Shown: positions 44,017-52,919, counted from the stretch's first letter. The stretch: 64,000 bases of DNA from Herpetosiphon gulosus (GCF_039545135.1 NZ_BAABRU010000001.1:62001-126000), one strand, 5' to 3'. The notes: generated by a model from the letters alone, not told the origin. Made by a program: numbers and translations.

Positions 44017-44888
44017 TTGGTGCTCCAGCGGGCATAAATCGAGGTCGATAATAAACGGCCTGCTGATTGTTCGCGCAAGGTTTGTTCGCCGGCCTCAAGC
44101 TCGCCCGGCAAACCCGCCAAGGTATCGCCAAGCGTGTTAGCCAACATCAAAGCCGAGGCGCGGGTATCGTAGGTTGTTACCAGAAAGAACAACGGTTTGG
44201 GAGCCAAAATCGTGCGACATTCTTGCAAAAGCACCGGAAACGACTCGGCAAATTGCCAAACTTGGCCTTGGCTGCCCCGCCCAAAGGCTGGCGGGTCCAT
44301 GATAATGCCTTCGTAGTGAGCGCCACGCCGCGCCTCACGCCGCACAAATTTCAAAGCATCATCAATAATCCAGCGAATTGAATCGGGCGCAAGTTGCGAG
44401 GCTGCTTGATTTTCTTTGGCCCAATCGACCGAAGCTTTGGAAGCATCCAAGTGGGTTACTTTGGCTCCAGCTTGCGCGGCGGCCAGCGAGGCCACGCCAG
44501 TATAAGCAAACAGATTGAGCACCCGTGGCTGCTCGTTCGATCGCTTAATGTGTTCGGCAACCCAATCCCATTGTGCACCATGTTCAGGGAAAACCCCAAC
44601 ATGGCGAAATGGGGTCAGTTGGGCTTTGAAGCGTAAGCCTTGGTAGCTCATCATCCATGTTTCAGGGTGCGGCTTGAGTTTACGCCAATTTTCGCCCTTG
44701 CCTTGATATTCATAAATTGCATGAGCCGCTTCCCATGCCTTGGCATCGAGTTTGGGTTGCCACAAGGCTTCGCTTTCGGGGCGAATCACGGTGACTGGGC
44801 CAAAGCGCTCAAGTTTGCGGCCATTGCCACTATCGAGCAAGGCGTAATCGTGCCAATTATCGGATGTTAGCAGTGAAAGTGTTTTCAT
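44013..44888 (-). CDS. RlmI/RlmK-like SAM-dependent methyltransferase
   Basis: A 291-residue methyltransferase of the group related to the catalytic domain of 23S rRNA m5C methyltransferase RlmI, without the PUA domain. Motif I: 'RVLNLFAYTGVASLAAAQAG'; acidic loop: 'VTHLDASKASVDWAKENQAA'; motif IV: 'GIIMDPPAFGRGSQGQVW' (DPP instead of NPP); then 'LLQECRTILAPKPLFFLVTT'. RNA is the probable substrate, but this short subgroup has no assigned site. It is co-translated with the phosphatase gene. The ATG at 44888 has only a weak ribosome site. Confidence 0.85.
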   Translation of the reverse strand: MKTLSLLTSDNWHDYALLDSGNGRKLERFGPVTVIRPESEALWQPKLDAKAWEAAHAIYEYQGKGENWRKLKPHPETWMMSYQGLRFKAQLTPFRHVGVFPEHGAQWDWVAEHIKRSNEQPRVLNLFAYTGVASLAAAQAGAKVTHLDASKASVDWAKENQAASQLAPDSIRWIIDDALKFVRREARRGAHYEGIIMDPPAFGRGSQGQVWQFAESFPVLLQECRTILAPKPLFFLVTTYDTRASALMLANTLGDTLAGLPGELEAGEQTLREQSAGRLLSTSIYARWSTK

Positions 44889-44987
44889 AACTTTAGTGGT
44901 CGGGGGTCGGGGATTAGGGGCCAGTGACCCCTATATCACATTGACCTTACCAAACCTGATACCTTTGTTTATGGTTTGAAAATTTAT

Positions 44988-45016
44988 CCACGAAGGACAC
45001 GAAGGGCACGAAGGAC
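44988..45016. repeat. family A half-site
   Basis: CCACGAAGGACACGAAGGGC followed by ACGAAGG: the left arm of the family A element without its usual right arm, directly next to a family B element. Confidence 0.75.
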
Positions 45017-45052
45017 GAGGGGCTAGGCTAGAGGCTTTTGAAACATGTTGCT

Positions 45053-45096
45053 CCCCTCACCCCCAGCCCCTCTCCCACTGCGGCGGGCGAGGGGAG
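45053..45096. repeat. family B repeat, single arm
   Basis: CCCCTCACCCCCAGCCCCTC, then TCCCACTGCGGCGGGCGAGG and GGAG. This is the left unit of the family B pairs at 20263 and 43299. The right unit is missing. Confidence 0.75.
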
Positions 45097-45149
45097 CACT
45101 CGTGAGATGCCCCAACCAATCGCCGTGAGATACCTTCATCCCTCATCCC

Positions 45150-45563
45150 TCATCCTTCTACCGGCTCCCAGCCATTGCGCAAGTAGATTGTGCGAATATC
45201 TTTTGAGAGCAAATAGCCTAGAGCCAGCACAATCAGCAGTAATGGCGAAAGCACCTCGACGCTGATGATCGAATTGCTCAGCAGCAGGGCATTGCTGAAC
45301 ACATAAAACGTGCTCAGAATAAACATAATCACGGTGGCAAACCAAGCCCAACGCCACAAGCGCCATAAGCCAAAGGCCAAGGCAATGAGGTAAATCGTGA
45401 CGACACTGGCCACATCGCTGGGCATAACATCAGTGCCGCCCGTTGCCAAGGCGGAAATCACTACCAACGCGGCAGCTCCATAAAACGCCAATACCATCAG
45501 CACAATACCCTTGGGTCGTTTGGCGCGGCGCAACTTAATTTCTTCTGAATCGGTGGTTGACAT
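45150..45563 (-). CDS. 4-TM membrane protein of unknown function
   Basis: A 137-residue protein with a charged N-terminus (SEEIKLRRAKRPKG) and four hydrophobic segments: 'IVLMVLAFYGAAALVVISAL', 'VVTIYLIALAFGLWRLW', 'WFATVIMFILSTFYVFSNAL', and 'LSPLLLIVLALGYLLS'. No family is recognised. The ATG at 45563 lies one base after the stop of the spermidine-synthase homologue, and its AAGG site lies within that gene's last codons, so translation is coupled. Confidence 0.75.
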   Translation of the reverse strand: MSTTDSEEIKLRRAKRPKGIVLMVLAFYGAAALVVISALATGGTDVMPSDVASVVTIYLIALAFGLWRLWRWAWFATVIMFILSTFYVFSNALLLSNSIISVEVLSPLLLIVLALGYLLSKDIRTIYLRNGWEPVEG

Positions 45564-45564
45564 A

Positions 45565-47217
45565 CTATTGACCTTCATCAACCTGCCCCAAAATAATTCG
45601 GTCGATCACCGATTCTACTGGGGCAAGGTCGTCGGTAAAGACCCGATTTTCGCCTACGCCATCCCAACGGCGAATTGGCTTTTTGCTGCTATTGCTGGCC
45701 AGCGCTTGTTCCATCACATAGCGCAGGGTCGGGTCTTCAATGGTTGCCAGATTGGCTTCAAAGTTGGCAACGCCATCGCCAACATCGCCAGGAATCCCAA
45801 TCAACATTGTATTGAAGTTATTCGGCACATCGATCATATAAACATGGGCAAACACGCTGCTCATGGTGCTAGCCAAGACATTGACCAAGCGATAATCGCC
45901 CCCAGCAGATGTATTGGGCTTGCCCGCATTGACCACCGCAACTCCATTGGGCGCTAAATGGTCGCGTACCGTTTCAAAAAACTCACGGGTGGTGAGGTGA
46001 AACGGAATATAGGGCTGCTTGTAGGCATCCATGCCGATAATATCATATTTATTGTCGTTGCCAGCGAAGAAAATTCGGCCATCGGCAACGTAGGTATTGA
46101 AATTGGGAAATTGAGGAGTTTCGCCGCGTGCTTGATAATATTGCACGTCGTGCATCGCGAAGTATTCACGGCCTAACTCAACAATCCGTGGGTCGATTTC
46201 GATCCCATCGATCACTGAATCTTTGCCGTAGATTGCCAGAAACTGCTTGGGGACTGAGCCAGCCGCCGAGCCAACCATGGCCATGCTGTTGACACTTTCC
46301 ATGCTGCGGTTGGGGTAGAAATAGGGCGCAATATTGTAAAAATCCCATGGCCCGTTGGTTAGTAAATCGCTGGCATTATTGGTTTGCTCAAACTTTGGGT
46401 AGTAGATTGAGTGGATGGCTTGGCCTTCGTTGAGCACCAAGCCGATCATTTTGTTGGCATCGCTGCCCCGCTCGACAATCTGAATATAGTTATAGGCCGA
46501 ATCATCTTCGGTGATCAAGCTACAGCCACGGCAATCGGCAACCTTAATTGGCTCGCTTTGGGGCCAAAATGCCAATGCCACCACAACGATCAAGGCCACC
46601 AAGGCCACTGGCAACAACTTGCGCCGCTCCAACCAGAAGCCGGGCAAAATGAGCACCAACAAACCCATGGCAAAAATATAAATCGTCATCTTTGTGCCAA
46701 CTGTGGGAATTAGGAAGAGCACCGGCAAGAAGGTACCAAGAATCGAGCCAAGGGTCGAGATCGCTGAGAGATTGCCCGCCGCCTTGCCTGCATCGGCAGC
46801 ATCGCGAATGGCGAGGCGCACTGCGAAGGGGCTAACCATGCCCAATAAGGTAATTGGCACCGAGAATAAGGCCAAAACTCCCAGCAACGAGCCGATAAAC
46901 GATCCAGCTGAACGGGTGGCAAAAGCATCAAGCGACCACTTCAAAATTGGCTGTGAGATCCAAGGGATCACAGCCGAAGTGATTGCACCAACCAAAATGA
47001 TCGTGCAAAGCAGGCCTAATTCAGGCCGACGGTCGGCCCAACGCCCGCCGAGGGTATAGCCAATCGTCAGATAGAGCAAAGTTAAGCCAATCACGTTGGC
47101 CCAAATCAACTGCGATGTACCGAAGTAAGGAGCCAACAGTCGCGAAGCAGTCATTTCGATGCCGAGCGTACAGATCCCCGCACCAAAGACCAACAACATA
47201 AGGTAACGACGTGCCAA
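45565..47217 (-). CDS. membrane-fused spermidine-synthase-like protein
   Basis: About 550 residues. The N-terminal half has about eight TM segments ('GAGICTLGIEMTASRLLAPY', 'SQLIWANVIGLTLLYLTIGY'), the conserved transporter-like part of large bacterial SpeE homologues. The C-terminal half has the aminopropyltransferase fold: 'AMVGSAAGSVPKQFLAIYG', 'DGIEIDPRIVELGREYFAMH', 'FNTYVADGRIFFAGNDNKYD', 'IIGMDAYKQPYIPFHLTTRE'. In true spermidine synthases the SAM loop is GGGDG; here it is GSAAGS, so dcSAM use is uncertain. The start is set at TTG 47217 (MARRYLMLLVFG) because AAAGGA lies 8 nt upstream and the longer frame would begin inside a terminator hairpin. Confidence 0.82.
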   Translation of the reverse strand: MARRYLMLLVFGAGICTLGIEMTASRLLAPYFGTSQLIWANVIGLTLLYLTIGYTLGGRWADRRPELGLLCTIILVGAITSAVIPWISQPILKWSLDAFATRSAGSFIGSLLGVLALFSVPITLLGMVSPFAVRLAIRDAADAGKAAGNLSAISTLGSILGTFLPVLFLIPTVGTKMTIYIFAMGLLVLILPGFWLERRKLLPVALVALIVVVALAFWPQSEPIKVADCRGCSLITEDDSAYNYIQIVERGSDANKMIGLVLNEGQAIHSIYYPKFEQTNNASDLLTNGPWDFYNIAPYFYPNRSMESVNSMAMVGSAAGSVPKQFLAIYGKDSVIDGIEIDPRIVELGREYFAMHDVQYYQARGETPQFPNFNTYVADGRIFFAGNDNKYDIIGMDAYKQPYIPFHLTTREFFETVRDHLAPNGVAVVNAGKPNTSAGGDYRLVNVLASTMSSVFAHVYMIDVPNNFNTMLIGIPGDVGDGVANFEANLATIEDPTLRYVMEQALASNSSKKPIRRWDGVGENRVFTDDLAPVESVIDRIILGQVDEGQ

Positions 47218-47235
47218 TGCTTGAATCCTTTCAAC

Positions 47236-47277
47236 AAAAAGCCGTGGAGGCCACCCAATGGGCGTTGCATCCACGGC
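47236..47277 (-). terminator. terminator after yggT-like gene
   Basis: An 8-bp stem, GCCGTGGA/TCCACGGC (47241-47277), with an inner CCACCCAATGGG-type fold is followed on the minus strand by TTTTT. It lies between the YggT gene and the SpeE-like gene and argues that the SpeE start is downstream of it. Confidence 0.75.
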
Positions 47278-47306
47278 ACGGCATGACTAAAAAATCAATT
47301 AGCGCT

Positions 47307-47561
47307 TTAGCTAACCGATTGAAAAACCGTTTGCAAAACTTGCAGAATCAGCAGCGCAATTAACGGCGAGAGATCAAACATGCCGATTGATGGAATAACT
47401 CGCCGGATTGGTAGCAAGATTGGGTCGGTGATTTCGCGCAGAATCAAGGCAAAGCGCGATTGACCCGTCGGATCAAACCACGACATGATGATTCGCACAA
47501 AAATCGCGATTTCGAGAATTGGGATTAACAGGAGAAAAAACTGGCTAATGAAATTGCCCAT
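47307..47561 (-). CDS. YggT family membrane protein
   Basis: An 84-residue protein with two membrane segments flanking the family motif: 'FLLLIPILEIAIFVRIIMSW', then 'REITDPILLPIRRVIPSIGM', then 'LSPLIALLILQVLQTVFQ'. The DPxLxPxRRxxP segment is the YggT signature. YggT proteins are implicated in cell division/shape and osmotic tolerance; they often lie near sepF or proC, which are not here. The ATG at 47561 is preceded by GGGGG at short spacing. Confidence 0.9.
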   Translation of the reverse strand: MGNFISQFFLLLIPILEIAIFVRIIMSWFDPTGQSRFALILREITDPILLPIRRVIPSIGMFDLSPLIALLILQVLQTVFQSVS

Positions 47562-47600
47562 GAGCGCCCCCAACAGGTGGTTTGCCGCATTTCTGCGTGC

Positions 47601-47609
47601 AGTATACCA
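47601..47609 (-). promoter_or_regulatory. extended -10 promoter of yggT-like gene
   Basis: On the minus strand TGGTATACT lies 40 nt before the ATG, with no good -35. It is the same extended -10 pattern as at 24602 and 26288. Confidence 0.5.
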
Positions 47610-47762
47610 TAAGCGTTTGGCTTATGGTCAGCTAAGCGCAGGCTAAATTGCCCGATGTCACATTAGTTCATACAAACTCTCTAGGTAGCGTGATAGTTGC
47701 GTGATAGTTGCTGGCTATCCTGCCGTTGCGATGAGTTTTTACCTATTGATTAGGAGGAATGT

Positions 47763-50700
47763 ATGCGACGGATGGTGCAGTTTTTGGCAATTGTGCTGCT
47801 GGTGGTCGGTGGCGCTTGGCCGCAATTTCAGGCCAACGCAGCTCAATCGGAGCCAGTTTTGCAGGCTCCCACGGCATTCAATGCGGTAGCCGACGACCAA
47901 TTTTGGAATAACGATAATTTGGTGGCCGATGCCAATAATAAGATTAATGCGATTACAACATTGAATAACGATCTGTTTGTTGGTGGTTTGTTTAGCCGTG
48001 TCGGTGGCATCGATGTCGCACGAGTAGCCCGTTGGAATGGTGAGCGTTGGTTTGCGCTGGGTAGTGGCATCAGCGGGGCAAATGCCAAAATTGAGGCGAT
48101 CGATGCTTCGAGTAGCGGCAATATTTACGCTGTGGGCGAGTTTGGTAATGCTGGCGGGGTCGCCGCTGATAGTATTGCCCGCTGGAATATTGCCACCCAA
48201 CAATGGTCGGCGCTGGCTACCAATGTTAATGGCTCGGTCGATGCGGTGGTAGTTGTGCCCGATTCGAATGGCGATATCGTGTATGTTGGTGGAAGCTTTA
48301 CGAACATCGATGGGGTCAGCGCCAATCGCGTTGCCCGCTGGACGAATGGCACGTGGAGCGCCTTAGCTGATGGCGTAGCTGGCACAAATGCCCAAGTTTT
48401 TGCTTTATCCTTCAATCCGAGCAACACGGCCCAAATTGTGGCAGGTGGGGTGTTCACCAGCGCCAACGGTTTGGTTGCCAACAATATCGCCTTGTGGGAT
48501 GGCAATGCATGGCAAAGCCTTGGCACAGGCGCTAACAACGGCGTGAATGGTCGGGTGCGCTTTGTCGATTTTCGCAATAGCAATTTTGTGGTGGTTGGCG
48601 GCGGCTTCACTAGTGCTGGCGTTGTGGCTCCAGTTGGTGGCTCGGCTGCTTGGCGTGGCGGCAATACGTGGGAAGCCTTCACCGGACGCGGCTTTAATCC
48701 AATTGCGTCAAATTCTGAAATTCGCGCGATTGCCGAATTACCTGGACGAATCTTTGTTGGTGGTAATTATTTTGGCCTCGTGAATGCCAGCGGCCAAATA
48801 ACGTCGGGGAGCTTAATGGGGCTATGGAATGGCACGACCTGGCAGTTTGTGCCAAATTCACCATTCAAAATTACCCAAATCGAACGGATTGGCACAACTG
48901 AACAATTTTTCGTTACTGGTGAAAGTACCAATATACTCAATCCGAGTGGTTTTGTGAGTTTGTTTATTCCCACGCCAACTGGCAGCAATCAGCCACATCA
49001 ATTTTTGCCCTTGGGTGGCACAATCAGCGGACCAGATAATGCGGTGTTTGCAGTGCATGCCAGTACCTCAGGCGTGTTTGTCGGTGGCGAATTCAATCGT
49101 GCCAGCGATCAAGCGATTAATAATATTGCGCTGTTCAACCCAACGACCCGCACTTGGTCGGCATTATTTGGCAAAACTGAAAATGGTACCAACGATACTG
49201 TGCGTGCGATTGCTCCATTTGGCAGTGATCAATTGATCGTCGCTGGCGATTTTAGCGAGGCTGGCGGAATTAACGCAGCAGGCGTAGCCAAATGGGATAT
49301 TGGCGATCAGCAGTGGTTTGAAATTTCTAATAGTATCAATGGCTCGGTGCGGGCAATCGCGGTCAATGGCAGCGAAATTGTGATCGGCGGCGATTTTACC
49401 CAAATCGATGGCACAACCGTTAATCATATTGCCCGCAGTACCAACGGCGGTAATTCATGGTCGGCGCTTGGCACAGGCATTGGTGGGCCAGTTCATGCCT
49501 TGGTGTTTCGCAGCGGAACCTTATTTGCAGGCGGCGATTTTAGCACTGCTAGCGGCGTGAGCGCCAACAACATCGCCCGTTGGAATGGCACAGCATGGCA
49601 AGCTTTGCGTGGCGGTACTGACGATATTGTATTTTCGTTAGCGGTATTTGGCACCCAGATTGCGGTTGGCGGCTCGTTCAATGCGGCTGATGGCGTGGCC
49701 GGAACCAGCGCGATTGCCCTTGTTCACCCGACAACTGGGGTTTGGTCGCCCTTGGCCCAAGGCTTTGGCATTGGCAACACGGTTCAAACGCTGGCAGTAC
49801 GTGGCACTGATCTGTATGCCGCTGGTACATTCTTCTACTCGCAGCCTAATCCCACACGCCCAACCAACATCGCCCGTTGGGATGGAACTGCCTGGCAAGC
49901 ATTGGGTAGCGGGATTAGTGGCGGCCCTGGCAATGCTGATTCGGTCAAAGGATTTACAATGAGTGTGCGCGGCGATGACCTGTTTGTTGGCGGCACATTT
50001 GATGCTGCTGGCGGCAAATCATCCAAACGCTTTGCCCAATGGACTCAGCCCGAAGTTGATTTAGTGGTTGGTCTGCGCGATTCGGCTGATCCTGTACAGG
50101 TCAACACGCCATTCCAATACAACGTGGGCTTAATCAACCAAGGCACAATTACCTCAACCAACGTGATTTACGAACAAACCTTTGATAGTTCGGTTAGCTT
50201 TGGGGCGATTACTCCTAGCCAAGGAACCTGTAGCTTTAGCAATGCCACGACCTTGCGTTGTACGCTTGGCACGCTTATGCCCAGTGCTCGCGCTACTGTG
50301 GTAATCAACGTTACCCCAACCCAAGTTAAAACAATCCTGAGCCGTGGCACAGTTAGCTCGCCTGCTGATGAGCCAATTACTGCCAACAATCAGCAGCAAA
50401 TTAGCACCCAAATTATTGCGCCGGGCAACCCTGTGCCAACCATCACTAGTATTACACCCAATAGTTTTGTGCAACAGGCCTTGGGTATTGTCCAAATTAG
50501 TGTTAGCGGCACGGGTTTTGTCGCTAGCTCCAAGGTGTTTGTTGATGGGATTGAACGCCCAACCACCTTCTTAAATAATGTTCAAATTAATTTCTCAATT
50601 CCAGCCAATACAACGTTGGGCAATCATAGCGTGATTGTACGCAACCCCACGCCTGGTGGTGGCGATTCGAATAGCGTTAATTTGGCAGTTTTGCGCAATA

Positions 50701-51182
50701 GTGTTGGGTTTAGCAGCATCACCCCCGATACAGGTGGCGTTGATGTGGGCTGGCAAACCACCTTCACGATTAGCTGGACTCACACCACCGATCCATGGCG
50801 GATTATTGATAGCCTTGATTTGCGCTTGGTCAATGCCGATGGAATTGGCTTGTGGGCACGCTTTACCGAGGGCGTTTCGGGCACATTTAGCTTGCTCAAC
50901 AGCGAGGGTGATATCATCGGCACAGCGCTTGCCGAAACTCCAAGCATCCTTAGCAGCGATACTGTCGAGCTTGATGTTGAAGCCAGTAGCTTTGCCGGCA
51001 GCGGCCCAACTGGTTTTAGCATGAATGTGACCTTCAACGTGACCTTCAACGAAGCGGCGCGTGGTCGCTACAACATCGAACTCTACGCCAGCGATGATCA
51101 TGGTGTGTTGCAAGGGCCAGATGTACTTGGCACGTTCGATGTTGGCATTCACCAAATCTTCCTGCCCATGACAATCAAATAA
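47763..51182 (+). CDS. secreted double-propeller protein with DUF11 and IPT/TIG domains
   Basis: A 1139-residue exported protein. The signal peptide covers residues 1-26 (MRRMVQFLAIVLLVV ... QANA). Residues about 50-760 contain 14 repeats of the pattern FVGGxF...GGVxANxIARW followed by W.ALG.G, which would make two seven-bladed propellers. Residues about 765-880 are a DUF11 domain ('NVGLINQGTITSTNVIYEQT'), about 885-970 an IPT/TIG domain ('PTITSITPNSFVQQALG'), and the rest is a beta-rich C-terminal domain ending 'HQIFLPMTIK'. An end of this xFLPxxxK type recurs in secreted Chloroflexota proteins, from memory. AGGAGG lies 5 nt before the ATG. It is followed by its own terminator. Confidence 0.88.
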   Translation: MRRMVQFLAIVLLVVGGAWPQFQANAAQSEPVLQAPTAFNAVADDQFWNNDNLVADANNKINAITTLNNDLFVGGLFSRVGGIDVARVARWNGERWFALGSGISGANAKIEAIDASSSGNIYAVGEFGNAGGVAADSIARWNIATQQWSALATNVNGSVDAVVVVPDSNGDIVYVGGSFTNIDGVSANRVARWTNGTWSALADGVAGTNAQVFALSFNPSNTAQIVAGGVFTSANGLVANNIALWDGNAWQSLGTGANNGVNGRVRFVDFRNSNFVVVGGGFTSAGVVAPVGGSAAWRGGNTWEAFTGRGFNPIASNSEIRAIAELPGRIFVGGNYFGLVNASGQITSGSLMGLWNGTTWQFVPNSPFKITQIERIGTTEQFFVTGESTNILNPSGFVSLFIPTPTGSNQPHQFLPLGGTISGPDNAVFAVHASTSGVFVGGEFNRASDQAINNIALFNPTTRTWSALFGKTENGTNDTVRAIAPFGSDQLIVAGDFSEAGGINAAGVAKWDIGDQQWFEISNSINGSVRAIAVNGSEIVIGGDFTQIDGTTVNHIARSTNGGNSWSALGTGIGGPVHALVFRSGTLFAGGDFSTASGVSANNIARWNGTAWQALRGGTDDIVFSLAVFGTQIAVGGSFNAADGVAGTSAIALVHPTTGVWSPLAQGFGIGNTVQTLAVRGTDLYAAGTFFYSQPNPTRPTNIARWDGTAWQALGSGISGGPGNADSVKGFTMSVRGDDLFVGGTFDAAGGKSSKRFAQWTQPEVDLVVGLRDSADPVQVNTPFQYNVGLINQGTITSTNVIYEQTFDSSVSFGAITPSQGTCSFSNATTLRCTLGTLMPSARATVVINVTPTQVKTILSRGTVSSPADEPITANNQQQISTQIIAPGNPVPTITSITPNSFVQQALGIVQISVSGTGFVASSKVFVDGIERPTTFLNNVQINFSIPANTTLGNHSVIVRNPTPGGGDSNSVNLAVLRNSVGFSSITPDTGGVDVGWQTTFTISWTHTTDPWRIIDSLDLRLVNADGIGLWARFTEGVSGTFSLLNSEGDIIGTALAETPSILSSDTVELDVEASSFAGSGPTGFSMNVTFNVTFNEAARGRYNIELYASDDHGVLQGPDVLGTFDVGIHQIFLPMTIK

Positions 51183-51204
51183 GTAGCTTTTTGATTAAGC
51201 GCTT

Positions 51205-51245
51205 AGCCTTGGTTGCCAAGTTTCGCAACCAAGGCTGATGTTTTT
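51205..51245 (+). terminator. terminator of the double-propeller gene
   Basis: A perfect 12-bp stem, AGCCTTGGTTGC/GCAACCAAGGCT, with an 8-nt loop is followed by GATGTTTTT. It begins 23 nt after the stop codon. Confidence 0.9.
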
Positions 51246-51257
51246 AATCATTACGCT

Positions 51258-51266
51258 TGCTATACT
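51258..51266 (+). promoter_or_regulatory. extended -10 promoter of the 108-residue protein gene
   Basis: TGCTATACT lies 31 nt before the ATG at 51297. No clear -35; the upstream terminator stem occupies that position. Confidence 0.45.
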
Positions 51267-51296
51267 CAAAGCATCTTACCAACCAAGGAGCTAAGC

Positions 51297-51623
51297 ATGC
51301 CAAAGCGTCCGCCACTCCCCGAAGCAGTCCGCGATCTTGCGCTCGATCAATTTAGGTCAAGCAATGCCGATCGCACCACTCGCGGCAGACAAATTATCAC
51401 CGCAGCAACCGATTTGGAATATCGTTGGGGCTTCGATTCTGAGAGCACAGCCGAAAATCCAATCTACTTGGTCAAAGTCCAGATTCAGCATTGGGATATT
51501 ATTCAGCCAGAAATCTATGCAATCAGCCTCGTTGATCAAGCTTTTGAAATTAGCGAAATTAAACTAGGCCAACGCAAAGTCTCGTGGAGCCATTGGCGGG
51601 TTGTGCCAGGCAGGCTGAGCTAA
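51297..51623 (+). CDS. hypothetical protein
   Basis: A 108-residue soluble protein without a recognised family. It has a basic N-terminus (MPKRPPLPEAVRDLALDQF) and a beta-rich remainder: 'GRQIITAATDLEYRWGFDSE', 'PIYLVKVQIQHWDIIQPEIY', 'ISEIKLGQRKVSWSHWRVVP'. There is no signal or membrane segment. AAGGAG lies 6 nt before the ATG at 51297, chosen over an upstream frame that overlaps the terminator. Confidence 0.8.
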   Translation: MPKRPPLPEAVRDLALDQFRSSNADRTTRGRQIITAATDLEYRWGFDSESTAENPIYLVKVQIQHWDIIQPEIYAISLVDQAFEISEIKLGQRKVSWSHWRVVPGRLS

Positions 51624-51637
51624 ATTCAAACTACCGC

Positions 51638-51666
51638 TTGCAATATTCTAATTTTATTGATATAAA
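51638..51666 (+). promoter_or_regulatory. sigma-70-type promoter of the serine hydrolase gene
   Basis: TTGCAA (51638-51643), an AT-rich 17-bp spacer and TATAAA (51661-51666). It lies 44 nt before the ATG in an unusually AT-rich stretch. Confidence 0.7.
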
Positions 51667-51710
51667 TACATATAGTCTAGAATAGTAGAATATTACAAGA
51701 GGTAGGATAC

Positions 51711-52919
51711 ATGACTAACTGGTTTTGGATGTTCATATTAATGATCGTGTTGGTTGGCTGTGGCGGCTCGAATATTCACCCAACTGTTGTGCCAAGCGTA
51801 GTGGCGGCGACTGCGACCAGCGCAACGATCAGCAATCCTCAAACTTCCGAGCAAATGCTGGAATTTATGCGTCAACATGCCGCCAATACGTCGATGGTCA
51901 GCTATAGCACCAACAGCGATGGCAGCATCAATCAAGCTGATCCAGTGATTCAATTCAATGCTGAAATGCCGTTGCCGCTCGCCTCAACCATGAAAATCGT
52001 GGTATTGGCAAGCTATGCCCAAGCAGTCGAGGCTGGCACGCTTGATCCTGAGGAGCCGATTGCTTTGGCCGATTGGGAGCTATGGTATTGGCCAAATACT
52101 GATGGCGGCGCACATCCGGCGGCCTTAAAACGGCTTGAAATTCCCGCCGATCAACGCGGCTTTGCTAACGACCCGCAAAAAACCGTACCGCTCAAAACCC
52201 TTGCCCAAGCCATGATTTTCGAGAGCGATAATGCCGCCACCGATTATTTGATCGATCGTTTGGGTATGGCGGCGCTTGATCAAACGATCACAACACTGGG
52301 GATTCAGCAACAAACCAAAATTCTGCCAATTATGGGGCTTTTTCTGTTGGTGATGAACCCCGATGCGCCAACCGATTCGAGCACACTGCCAAAGTTGTTG
52401 CAACTTGATCAAGCGAATATTGAGCAACAAGCCTTAGCGCTGGCCGAACGCTACAAAACAGAATCGACATGGCGCGAAACTGTGCGCAATCAAGGCCAAT
52501 TAACCCTAACCTTGGCTGAACAAGGTCAAGTTTTTAGCCATATTATGCCCAAAGGCAGTGCCAACGATTATGCCAACGTGATGGCGTTGGTTGGCAATAA
52601 TCGATTGATCAGCCCTGAAGTTTCGCAAACGATGCGTGAATATCTAGAATGGCCAATGACCATTGCTGGCAATGAAGCGCTGTTCAAGCATTTTGGTACC
52701 AAGGGCGGCAGCCTGCCTGCGATTCTGACTGAAGCCATGTTTGTGCAGCCTGCTCAGGGCGAATGGGCTGATCGCACGCGGGTGGTCGTGCTCTTTTTCA
52801 ACCAATTGCCCGATGCCACATGGCTTGGTTTGCTGCAAACGTTTATGCAGCAGCAATTTGCCGTGCAAGTAGCGCTAGAGCCTGCATTTGCCCAATCGGT
52901 CGCAAGCCAGCTAAAATAG
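51711..52919 (+). CDS. class A beta-lactamase-like serine hydrolase lipoprotein
   Basis: A 402-residue exported lipoprotein: WFWMFILMIVLVGC with the lipid-attachment Cys17, then a Ser/Thr-rich spacer to about residue 45. The penicillin-recognising fold shows SxxK as 'PLASTMKIVVLA' (Ser92, Lys95), SDN as 'IFESDNAATDYLIDRLG' (Ser172-Asn174), and a KTG-equivalent 'HFGTKGGSLPAI' in which KGG replaces KTG. All three active-site motifs are therefore present. It could be a beta-lactamase or a peptidoglycan/ester hydrolase; the cell-wall context is unknown. AGAGG lies before the ATG. The winged-helix regulator gene follows 28 bp later. Confidence 0.88.
   Translation: MTNWFWMFILMIVLVGCGGSNIHPTVVPSVVAATATSATISNPQTSEQMLEFMRQHAANTSMVSYSTNSDGSINQADPVIQFNAEMPLPLASTMKIVVLASYAQAVEAGTLDPEEPIALADWELWYWPNTDGGAHPAALKRLEIPADQRGFANDPQKTVPLKTLAQAMIFESDNAATDYLIDRLGMAALDQTITTLGIQQQTKILPIMGLFLLVMNPDAPTDSSTLPKLLQLDQANIEQQALALAERYKTESTWRETVRNQGQLTLTLAEQGQVFSHIMPKGSANDYANVMALVGNNRLISPEVSQTMREYLEWPMTIAGNEALFKHFGTKGGSLPAILTEAMFVQPAQGEWADRTRVVVLFFNQLPDATWLGLLQTFMQQQFAVQVALEPAFAQSVASQLK

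Noticed and set aside
43513-44140. Plus-strand frames of 86-136 codons opposite the phosphatase and methyltransferase genes
   Set aside because: Antisense shadows of genes with clear catalytic motifs; no ribosome sites.
45136-45366. 76-codon minus-strand frame overlapping the 4-TM protein gene
   Set aside because: Different frame from the hydrophobic protein that has a coupled start and plausible TM segments; no ribosome site.
47739-50495. Minus-strand frames up to 185 codons opposite the double-propeller gene
   Set aside because: They are complementary to the regular repeats of the propeller gene and lack starts with ribosome sites.
50595-51155. 186-codon minus-strand frame
   Set aside because: Entirely antisense to the C-terminal domain of the secreted protein; no recognisable motif.
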